Below, piece by piece: positions 44,109 through 51,171 of a stretch of 64,000 bases of DNA. Positions within the stretch are counted from its first letter, which is position 1. The number at the start of each line of letters is the position of its first letter. A program made the position numbers and the translations under genes. Location: assembly GCA_042095135.1 (NCBI GenBank), contig JBELBV010000002.1, positions 1 to 64,000 on the forward strand. The letters are read 5' to 3'. The DNA comes from UA16 sp042095135 (GTDB taxonomy: Bacteria > Bacteroidota > Bacteroidia > Flavobacteriales_D > Sanyastnellaceae). The notes under the pieces are model-generated. The model did no database searches. It was not told the DNA's origin and saw nothing but the letters and a program-made list of their open reading frames with translations.

Positions 44109-45878
44109 TCAGCCGATCAAATCAAGGTCCAATCGCTTCCGCAATTCGTCCAGCTTCGGATTCTTCTTCACCATCTCATCGTACCGCTCGCGGTCGTTCA
44201 TGAATTCGGTGGAAGCACCCTCTGTTTCAAGTTCGGCCATCTCAACAACCAACTTCAAGGTGTCGTTTTCGAGCTGGTCAGCGAAGTACTGATTCAAGCG
44301 CATCTGCACCTCCCGGATCTGCTCCGTTTGCAACCGATTCAACACGGTCAGGGTGATGGTGGAATTATCAAAACCCAAGGTGGTCGCCTTGAGGGTCGTG
44401 TGGAGGTTGAACTGCCCTTCCGACTCGACGGTCACGATGAACGCTTCCCATGCCTTCTCCACAGCCGCTGAAACAACAGGTTGTTCACGCACGGCGGCAG
44501 GTTCGGCTGCCTCCACAGGCTTCGCCAAGTCCATCAAGGTCGAAGGGGCAGCAATGCCCAGCGACGGAACCACCTGGACGGTGGGTACTTTCTGCTTTTC
44601 GCGAACCGGGGCGGGCGCGGGTGTGGCTGGCGCCTCTGCCGTTGGCTGCGCAGCAACTGGCACCGGATCTGGAGTGGGGACAGACGCCAGGGCGGACGCC
44701 TCCGGGGATTTAGGAGCTGCGGGCGCAGGAGCGACAGGAGCTTTCGGTGATGGCGTATCTGCCGACCACGCCCCGGCTTCAATCGGCGTCAGTTCAGGCT
44801 TTTTTTTTTCGGCCTCTGTGAACGAAGCGAGCTGCATCAAGGTCAATTCGACAAGCAGCCGTTGGTGGTTACTCCCCTTGTATTGCACGTCGGTTTGGTT
44901 CACCGCATCCAACGCGCGCACCAAGAATCGCAAGTCCACGCTCGCAGACTGGGCGCTAAACTGAGCTTTGACATCGTCCGTCACCTCCATTAAGGCCACC
45001 GTACTCGCATCCTTGCTCATGAGCAGGTTGCGTAAATGCGCCCCGAGCCCGGTGACGAAGTGATGCGGATCGAATCCACGTGAAATGATGCCATCGAGGA
45101 TGAGCAGCGCCTTGGCAACCTCCGCCTCCCGGACGGCGTCGACCACATCGAAGTACGTTTGTTGGTCGAGAACGTGCAGGTGTTCCGCAACAGCAGCGTA
45201 GTCGAGTTTCTTGCCAGCGAAGGCGACCAGTTGGTCGAAAATGCTCAGCGCATCGCGGAGCGCTCCATCTGCTTTCACGGCCACCACATGCAGCGCAGCT
45301 TCTTCGGCTTCAATCCCCTCCTTCTCGCAGATGCCCTTCAGGTGATCTACCATGTCCGGCACGGTGATGCGGTGGAAGTCAAAGATTTGGCATCGCGATA
45401 AGATGGTCGGAAGGATCTTGTGCTTCTCCGTCGTGGCGAGGATGAAGACCGCGTGCGGCGGTGGCTCTTCCAGCGTTTTCAAAAACGCATTGAAGGCCGC
45501 CTGGGACAGCATGTGCACCTCATCAATGATATAAACCTTGTAGTTGCCTTGTTGCGGCGGTATACGCACTTGGTCAACAATGGAACGGATGTCCTCGACC
45601 TTGTTGTTCGAGGCCGCATCCAATTCAAACACATTGAAGGCATAATCATCTTGCTCGTTGGCATCGAATCCATTGATGGCCCGAGCAAAGATTCGCGCCG
45701 AAGTGGTCTTTCCCACACCGCGTGGCCCACAAAAGAGGTAAGCTTGGGCAATCTGGTCTTGGTCAATGGCTTGCTTCAACGTCTGCGTGATGCTGTCCTG
45801 TCCCACCACCGCATCCCAGTGTTGCGGTCGGTACTTCCGTGCAGACACGGTAAATTGCGGTTGTTGAGCGGCTTCCAT
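44109..45878 (-). CDS. dnaX: DNA polymerase III subunit gamma/tau
   Basis: The clamp-loader ATPase (589 aa) that loads the sliding clamp and joins polymerase and helicase. Walker A is GPRGVGKTT (51-59), Walker B is YIIDEVHML, the SRC motif is LSRCQIF, and domain III ends near residue 350. The zinc-binding cysteines found between Walker A and ELDAASNN in E. coli are absent. At codons 357-360 the coding strand reads GAA AAA AAA AAG, an A10 run (44800-44809), and both other frames stop within four codons, so slippage would give a gamma-like product of about 361 aa. An Ala/Pro-rich linker and the tau-specific C-terminus follow. It is divergent from rpsF. Confidence 0.96.
   Translation of the reverse strand: MEAAQQPQFTVSARKYRPQHWDAVVGQDSITQTLKQAIDQDQIAQAYLFCGPRGVGKTTSARIFARAINGFDANEQDDYAFNVFELDAASNNKVEDIRSIVDQVRIPPQQGNYKVYIIDEVHMLSQAAFNAFLKTLEEPPPHAVFILATTEKHKILPTILSRCQIFDFHRITVPDMVDHLKGICEKEGIEAEEAALHVVAVKADGALRDALSIFDQLVAFAGKKLDYAAVAEHLHVLDQQTYFDVVDAVREAEVAKALLILDGIISRGFDPHHFVTGLGAHLRNLLMSKDASTVALMEVTDDVKAQFSAQSASVDLRFLVRALDAVNQTDVQYKGSNHQRLLVELTLMQLASFTEAEKKKPELTPIEAGAWSADTPSPKAPVAPAPAAPKSPEASALASVPTPDPVPVAAQPTAEAPATPAPAPVREKQKVPTVQVVPSLGIAAPSTLMDLAKPVEAAEPAAVREQPVVSAAVEKAWEAFIVTVESEGQFNLHTTLKATTLGFDNSTITLTVLNRLQTEQIREVQMRLNQYFADQLENDTLKLVVEMAELETEGASTEFMNDRERYDEMVKKNPKLDELRKRLDLDLIG
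44800..44809 (-). promoter_or_regulatory. A10 slippage site in dnaX
   Basis: Ten uninterrupted A on the coding strand contain the A-AAA-AAG heptamer used by E. coli dnaX for -1 frameshifting and the kind of long A run on which Thermus RNA polymerase slips. In the -1 frame the next codons are GCC TGA; in the +1 frame AGC CTG AAC TGA. A modest GCCGA/TCGGC stem can form about 14 bases further on. Confidence 0.65.
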
Positions 45879-45953
45879 TGGTCATGCGAATATCGCACGC
45901 ATTCGAATGCATCGCCAAACCGCTTTATGAACAGGTTTCCCACGGAGAAAGCC

Positions 45954-45984
45954 TTGGTTTTTAAGGTTCTGCTCTGTACTTTTG
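45954..45984 (+). promoter_or_regulatory. rpsF operon promoter
   Basis: TTG (45954-45956), a 20-base spacer and TACTTTTG (45977-45984) match the Bacteroidota consensus. The ATG of rpsF is 28 bases further on. Confidence 0.8.
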
Positions 45985-46011
45985 CCCCCCATTAATTTAA
46001 ACCCGTTCTAC

Positions 46012-46380
46012 ATGAACCGTTACGAAACTGTTTTCATCATGACTCCCGTGCTATCTGCCGAGCAGGTAGCGGAAACAGTAGAGAAGTACAAGGCATTTCT
46101 CAAAGAGCACAAAGGAATCATTGTGCATGAGGAAGCTTGGGGATTGCGGAAGCTGGCTTATCCTATCCAGAAAAAATCAACTGGTTTCTACCAGTTGCTG
46201 GAGTTTGAAGCCGATGCATCTGTTGTCCTGCCCTTCGAAACTGAATTCCGCCGGGACGAGCGCATCATTCGCTTCTTGACCACGCGAATGGACAAGTACC
46301 ACGTTGCCTACGCTGAATCGCGTCGCAACAAATCCAAGGAGGCACCTGCCCCCGCTCCCGAAACCACCGAAGAGGCTTAA
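46012..46380 (+). CDS. rpsF: 30S ribosomal protein S6
   Basis: S6 (122 aa) binds the 16S rRNA platform together with S18. It has the family start MNRYETVFIMTPVLS, the central YPIQKKSTGFYQLLEFEA and a short acidic/Ala-Pro tail (APAPAPETTEEA). The ATG at 46012 fits the family and the promoter; the longer frame from 45982 does not. It is the first gene of rpsF-rpsR-rplI. Confidence 0.98.
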   Translation: MNRYETVFIMTPVLSAEQVAETVEKYKAFLKEHKGIIVHEEAWGLRKLAYPIQKKSTGFYQLLEFEADASVVLPFETEFRRDERIIRFLTTRMDKYHVAYAESRRNKSKEAPAPAPETTEEA

Positions 46381-46399
46381 TTCTTAAAACGACACTACC

Positions 46400-46663
46400 A
46401 TGGCTGACAAGAACGTACGTTACCTGAATCCCATCAGCATTGACACGCAAAAGGAGAAGTACTGTCGCTTCAAGAAGAAGGGCATCAAGTACATCGACTA
46501 CAAAGACGCGGACTTCCTGCTGATGTTGTGCAACGAGCAAGGCAAAATTTTGCCCCGCCGTTTGACCGGAACTTCTCTGAAGTACCAGCGCAAGGCGTCT
46601 CAAGCAATCAAAAAAGCACGCCATCTGGCCTTGATGCCTTACGTGGCGGATAACCTCCGATAA
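46400..46663 (+). CDS. rpsR: 30S ribosomal protein S18
   Basis: S18 (87 aa) pairs with S6 on the small subunit. The core IDYKDADFLLMLCNEQGKILPRR is the family signature and the C-terminal half is strongly basic (RRLTGTSLKYQRKASQAIKKARHLALMPY). Only one or two cysteines remain, so no zinc site is expected. It lies 19 bases after rpsF and 12 before rplI. Confidence 0.98.
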   Translation: MADKNVRYLNPISIDTQKEKYCRFKKKGIKYIDYKDADFLLMLCNEQGKILPRRLTGTSLKYQRKASQAIKKARHLALMPYVADNLR

Positions 46664-46675
46664 TCCTCAACGATC

Positions 46676-47122
46676 ATGGAAATTATTCTCAAGCAAGACG
46701 TCGATCAACTCGGCAGCAAGCACGATACCGTGACCGTCAAGAGCGGATATGCTCGCAACTTCCTCATCCCCCAAGGCATGGCGATTGCGGCCACACCATC
46801 CGCCAAGAAGGTTGTTGCAGAGGTCATCAAGCAGCAAGCGCACAAAGCCGTGAAAGCGATGGAGGAAGCGCAGGCTTTGGCTACCAAGCTCGAAGGGTTG
46901 TCGCTCAAGATTGGAGCGAAGGCCGGTGAGAGCGGAAAGATTTTTGGCTCTGTCAATTCCATCCAAATCGCGGAAGCCATCCAGGCGTCCGGATACGACG
47001 TTGATCGTAAGACTATCAATATCGCGGAAGACAGCATCAAGGATCTCGGCGAATACGAAGCAGTTGTGAAGCTGCACAAGGAAGTCACTGCCACAGTGAA
47101 ATTCGAAGTCGTCGCCGACTAA
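46676..47122 (+). CDS. rplI: 50S ribosomal protein L9
   Basis: L9 (148 aa) binds 23S rRNA near the L1 stalk. The N-terminal domain has the signature around SGYARNFLIPQGMAIAAT, then a long helix rich in K and E, and a small C-terminal domain. The length is normal. It is the last gene before a clean terminator. Confidence 0.98.
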   Translation: MEIILKQDVDQLGSKHDTVTVKSGYARNFLIPQGMAIAATPSAKKVVAEVIKQQAHKAVKAMEEAQALATKLEGLSLKIGAKAGESGKIFGSVNSIQIAEAIQASGYDVDRKTINIAEDSIKDLGEYEAVVKLHKEVTATVKFEVVAD

Positions 47123-47140
47123 TTCTACAGCATTGAAAGG

Positions 47141-47171
47141 AAAAGCCAGGCCTTCGGTCTGGCTTTTTTTT
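47141..47171 (+). terminator. Terminator of the rpsF-rpsR-rplI operon
   Basis: AAGCCAGGCC and GGTCTGGCTT pair around a TTC loop, followed by a run of eight T. It lies about 20 bases after the rplI stop. Confidence 0.92.
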
Positions 47172-47207
47172 GTGCCCGACCGTTCCTCTCCGGCTGCTGC
47201 GCCGCAC

Positions 47208-47215
47208 TACCTTTG
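47208..47215 (+). promoter_or_regulatory. -7 element of uvrB
   Basis: TACCTTTG fully matches TAnnTTTG and ends six bases before the uvrB ATG at 47222, so the message should be leaderless or nearly so. The -33 position has TTC instead of TTG. Confidence 0.55.
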
Positions 47216-47221
47216 TTTTTG

Positions 47222-49243
47222 ATGAAGTTTGACCTCCAAAGTGAATACCAGCCGGCCGGCGATCAGCCCCAAGCCATCGCCGAATTGGTGGAGGGGGTTA
47301 ACAACGGCACCCAAGCGCAGACCCTTCTTGGCGTCACGGGTTCCGGTAAGACGTTCACGATGGCCAACGTCATCGCAGAGACCGGACGGCCCACCCTGGT
47401 CTTGAGCCACAACAAAACCCTCGCCGCTCAGCTTTACAGCGAATTCAAGGAATTCTTCCCCAACAACCTCGTGGAGTATTTCGTCAGCTACTACGACTAC
47501 TACCAACCCGAGGCGTACATCCCAACGACCAACACTTACATCGAGAAAGACCTCGCCATCAACGAGGAAATCGAAAAGCTTCGACTGAGCACCACGTCGG
47601 CACTCCTGAGTGGGCGGCGCGATGTCATTGTGGTGGCCTCCATCAGCTGCATCTACGGCATCGGCAACCCGGTGGAATTCCACAAGAGCGTGATTCCATT
47701 GAAGGTGGGACAAAAATGGGGGCGCAACGCCTTCCTCCACACCTTGGTGAGTGGACTCTACAGCCGCACACGTGCCGAGTTCAAGCGTGGAACCTTCCGC
47801 GTCCAAGGCGACACCGTCGATATCTTTCTAGCCTATGCGGACCACGCATTGCGCGTGCACTTTTGGGGCGATGAGATTGAGCAACTGGAAACCATCGATC
47901 CGGAATCTGGGACGCGGTTGCACGGGTTTGACGACATCATCATCTACCCGGCCAATCTGTTTGTCGCCAGCAAATCCACCACCGATCAAGCCGTGTGGGA
48001 GATTCAGCAGGACCTCGAAAAGCAAAAGCAATTCTTCACCGAACAAGCCAAATACCTCGAGGCCAAGCGCTTAGAGGAACGCACCTTGTACGACCTGGAG
48101 ATGATTAAAGAAATTGGGTTTTGCAACGGAATCGAGAATTACAGCCGGTACTTCGACCGGCGGCAACCTGGCGAACGCCCGTTCTGCCTGCTGGATTACT
48201 TCGCAGATGACTTCTTGCTCGTCGTTGATGAGAGCCACGTCACCGTCCCCCAGATTGGCGCCATGTTCGGCGGCGACCGATCCCGAAAAACCTCGCTGGT
48301 GGAGTACGGGTTCCGCTTGCCCTCCGCCTTGGACAACCGCCCATTAAAGGCGGATGAATTCGACACCATCACCAACCAAGTCGTCTATGTCTCAGCTACT
48401 CCAGCGGACTACGAACTCGAGCAGTCTGAGGGCATCATTGTCGAACAGGTCATCCGCCCGACCGGCTTGCTCGATCCGCCGATTGACGTTCGGCCCTGCA
48501 CGCACCAAGTGGACGACCTGATAGGCGAAATTCGCACCACGATTGAGCACGGTGACCGCATTTTGGTGACCACCCTGACGAAGCGCATGGCCGAAGAGCT
48601 CACCAAGTACCTCGACCGACTCAGCATCCCTGCCCGGTACATCCACTCGGACGTGAAGACGTTGGACCGCGTCGAAATCATTCGCGAATTGCGGGACGGC
48701 GTATTTGATGTGCTTGTCGGCGTCAACCTGTTGCGGGAAGGCTTGGACATTCCTGAAGTTTCATTGGTGGCCATCATGGACGCCGACAAAGAGGGCTTCC
48801 TACGTTCCGATCGCTCCTTGACCCAAACGGCGGGACGCGCTGCGCGGAACGTCAGCGGCCGTGTCATCATGTACGCCGACTCCATTACGAAATCCATGGC
48901 CCGTACCATCGACGAGACGCAGCGGCGGCGCGAAAAGCAAGAAGCTTTCAATGCCGAGCACGGAATTGAACCGCAGCAAATCCGCAAGCAGAAGAAGACC
49001 ATCTTCGAGCAGAGCCCACAAGTCGATGACCGCCCGCGGCACATCGCTGCAGAACCCGGTCCGGCACCGACCGATCCGGTGTGGCAGACCATGAGCGACG
49101 AGGCCCTCGAAAAGTCCACCTTGCACACCAAGCAACGCATGGAGGCGGCAGCGAAAGAATTGGACTTCATGGAGGCGGCGCGCCTCCGCGATGAGTACTT
49201 TGCCTTGAAGGAAATCATGGACAAGCGAAAAGCCGCACAATGA
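47222..49243 (+). CDS. uvrB: Excinuclease ABC subunit B
   Basis: The damage-verifying helicase of nucleotide excision repair (673 aa). Walker A is GVTGSGKTF, the beta-hairpin that probes the strand is in YYDYYQPEAYIPTTN, and helicase motifs (VDESH, NLLREGLDIPEVSLV, TQTAGRAARN) follow. The C-terminal UVR domain that binds UvrC is at about 628-665 (AAAKELDFMEAARLRDEY). The ATG at 47222 is chosen over a TTG nine bases upstream inside the promoter element. The end overlaps trmH by four bases. Confidence 0.98.
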   Translation: MKFDLQSEYQPAGDQPQAIAELVEGVNNGTQAQTLLGVTGSGKTFTMANVIAETGRPTLVLSHNKTLAAQLYSEFKEFFPNNLVEYFVSYYDYYQPEAYIPTTNTYIEKDLAINEEIEKLRLSTTSALLSGRRDVIVVASISCIYGIGNPVEFHKSVIPLKVGQKWGRNAFLHTLVSGLYSRTRAEFKRGTFRVQGDTVDIFLAYADHALRVHFWGDEIEQLETIDPESGTRLHGFDDIIIYPANLFVASKSTTDQAVWEIQQDLEKQKQFFTEQAKYLEAKRLEERTLYDLEMIKEIGFCNGIENYSRYFDRRQPGERPFCLLDYFADDFLLVVDESHVTVPQIGAMFGGDRSRKTSLVEYGFRLPSALDNRPLKADEFDTITNQVVYVSATPADYELEQSEGIIVEQVIRPTGLLDPPIDVRPCTHQVDDLIGEIRTTIEHGDRILVTTLTKRMAEELTKYLDRLSIPARYIHSDVKTLDRVEIIRELRDGVFDVLVGVNLLREGLDIPEVSLVAIMDADKEGFLRSDRSLTQTAGRAARNVSGRVIMYADSITKSMARTIDETQRRREKQEAFNAEHGIEPQQIRKQKKTIFEQSPQVDDRPRHIAAEPGPAPTDPVWQTMSDEALEKSTLHTKQRMEAAAKELDFMEAARLRDEYFALKEIMDKRKAAQ

Positions 49244-49758
49244 CACCGAATCGATTGACCCCTGAAGCCTTTCGCGACGCGCCCAAAACGCCGGTACGTG
49301 TGGTGTTGGAAAACATCCGATCCGGCTTGAACGTGGGTGCGTTTTTTCGCACCGGCGACTCCTTGCGCATTGACGGCATCGACTTATGCGGGTACACCGC
49401 ACATCCACCGCAACGCGACATCCTCAAAAGTGCACTCGGCGCCACCGAACACGTCGCGTGGATAGCGCACGAAAACGCATTGGATGCCATTGCCGCGCTT
49501 CGGGATCAGGGGTTTGCCATTGCTGCCATTGAACAGACCGCAAACAGCACCTCCCTCTTGGATTGGCACCCCGAGCCCGGCAGCAAATGGGCCTTTGTCT
49601 TCGGAAATGAGGTGCGCGGGGTTGAAGCCCAAACGGTTGGCGCGTGTGATGTAGCCTTGGAAATCCCCCAGTTCGGCGTCAAACAGAGCTTGAACGTGAG
49701 TGTTTGTGGCGGCATCGTGCTGTGGGACGCCGCCCAGAAGATCGGTTTGCCCGGTTGA
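49240..49758 (+). CDS. SpoU/TrmH family RNA 2'-O-methyltransferase
   Basis: A knotted SPOUT methyltransferase (172 aa) that methylates a ribose 2'-OH in tRNA or rRNA using SAM. The three SpoU motifs are visible: ENIRSGLNVGAFFRTGD (motif 1, catalytic Arg), FVFGNEVRGV (motif 2) and IPQFGVKQSLNVSV (motif 3). It lacks an extra N-terminal substrate domain. The target nucleotide cannot be told. It overlaps uvrB by ATGA, and its stop codon abuts that of the peptidase on the other strand. Confidence 0.92.
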   Translation: MTPNRLTPEAFRDAPKTPVRVVLENIRSGLNVGAFFRTGDSLRIDGIDLCGYTAHPPQRDILKSALGATEHVAWIAHENALDAIAALRDQGFAIAAIEQTANSTSLLDWHPEPGSKWAFVFGNEVRGVEAQTVGACDVALEIPQFGVKQSLNVSVCGGIVLWDAAQKIGLPG

Positions 49759-51084
49759 TCAATCGGCAAGGCTGCCCGTCACCGGCATGCCCAACCAACG
49801 CTCCAGATTCGCTTGGACCTCGTCCTGCTGCTCTTCCGTCATATTGCGGATGCGCGCTGAACCGTGGCTTTCATCTTCCAAGAAATAGTACAAGGCATCC
49901 CGTGCGTCGTTGGGGGGCATGGCCGTGGCACTCCACGTATCCAGCGCGCCGTTGATGTAGATAAAGGCGTCTCCATTGGCCTGCACCCAGTCGTAGACGT
50001 TTTGAGCCAGCACGCCCCCGTCATATGGCACATCCATGCGCTCGGGCGTAAAGATGGCTGATGGGTGTGGCGACATGGGCAATGCCTTCAGCAGGCCTTC
50101 GAAGGCTTCCGTTTCATACCCGTAGTACCCGTACTCCACGGCGCATTGGTAATAATGCGATGCGTAACTCTCCATGCCATCGTCTGAGAAAAACGACAGT
50201 CCGCTCACGTCCAAAAAGTGATCCAAGACTTCATCGAGCGTCCCGTCCGCATCCGGAATGGCATCGCAATCCGAACCCCATTGCCAGAACGAAAACGGAT
50301 ACTCCAACACCGCGTACTCAAAGGCCTCCTCCACCGTTAGGTAGTTGAACCGCAAGGCTTGACCCTTCGCATGCCACCGCAATCGCAGCAAGCTCTCGTC
50401 ATAGTCTGTCAAAACGCGCCGTTGGATGTCCTCAATACGCTTCCGGCATTTGCGCGAGCCGACGCTATTGAGGAATGCGTAGATCCGTTCGTCCTCCAAC
50501 GCCAAGTTTACCGGAGCCACATACGGCACGCTCACTGCGACATCTTCCGGGAAAAAGTACCGGTAGAAAATCGTCGTCTGTCCCCCTTTGCTGATGCCGG
50601 AAGCCACCCAAGGCCCGGTGAAGTATTCGCCAAGCACGGTCCGAATGCGGTGCAAGTCCTGGGCTGCTTGTGTGATGTTCAGGAAGGTGTAGTCCATCGA
50701 GTCGGGCACGCTCGCCCCATAGAATCGATGCTCAACGATGACCTGGTTGGCCCCAATTGCCGTCGCCAGTTCACTTGGGTAGTTTCTGCTGCGGTCGTAT
50801 CCCTCTGTCACCAAAACCGTTGGCCGGGTGGGATCTAACTCCGTCACATACACGCGTTGGAAGAAGCTGCCCGCCTCGGGATTGGCATGATCTAAGGGCT
50901 GCTCAAAGCGGAGCGCCCAGGCCGTTTCAGAAGGAGCCCAAGGTGCAGCCATCGGTTCAAACCGAATGCCGGGCATATCAAACAAAAACGCTTCGCAGGT
51001 GCGTCCTTCATCTTGCGTCCATGCAGTGAGCGGGACGACAACCAGCACCGCGGCCAGCGCGATCCATCGAGCAACTTGTATCAT
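49759..51084 (-). CDS. Secreted S37-like serine (tripeptidyl amino)peptidase
   Basis: A secreted protein of 441 aa with a signal peptide (1-23) and an alpha/beta hydrolase fold like the S37 (PS-10) peptidases, which remove short peptides from N-termini. The nucleophile is the Ser of ASGISKGGQTT (near 167), preceded by EHRFYGASVPD as in the S28/S37 groups. The acid is in INGALDTWSA and the histidine in DESHGSARI. No T9SS domain is present, so it is likely periplasmic. It stands alone behind a terminator. Confidence 0.85.
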   Translation of the reverse strand: MIQVARWIALAAVLVVVPLTAWTQDEGRTCEAFLFDMPGIRFEPMAAPWAPSETAWALRFEQPLDHANPEAGSFFQRVYVTELDPTRPTVLVTEGYDRSRNYPSELATAIGANQVIVEHRFYGASVPDSMDYTFLNITQAAQDLHRIRTVLGEYFTGPWVASGISKGGQTTIFYRYFFPEDVAVSVPYVAPVNLALEDERIYAFLNSVGSRKCRKRIEDIQRRVLTDYDESLLRLRWHAKGQALRFNYLTVEEAFEYAVLEYPFSFWQWGSDCDAIPDADGTLDEVLDHFLDVSGLSFFSDDGMESYASHYYQCAVEYGYYGYETEAFEGLLKALPMSPHPSAIFTPERMDVPYDGGVLAQNVYDWVQANGDAFIYINGALDTWSATAMPPNDARDALYYFLEDESHGSARIRNMTEEQQDEVQANLERWLGMPVTGSLAD

Positions 51085-51120
51085 GGAGTCAAGGTACCCT
51101 ACGTCGCCCGGCCATGCAAT

Positions 51121-51152
51121 AAAAAAGCCCCGGCGAAGTGCCGAGGCTTTTT
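51121..51152 (-). terminator. Terminator of the TPR lipoprotein gene
   Basis: AAAAAGCCTCGGC and GCCGGGGCTTTTTT on the minus strand pair around an ACTTC-like loop, with a T run. It separates the lipoprotein gene from the peptidase gene. Confidence 0.9.
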
Positions 51153-51171
51153 AAAATCGTTTTCGGAATGT

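Noticed and set aside
44109..45878. The T10 run as a sequencing error that breaks dnaX
   Set aside because: The frame is intact on both sides with the A10 reading, and the position matches known dnaX slippage sites.
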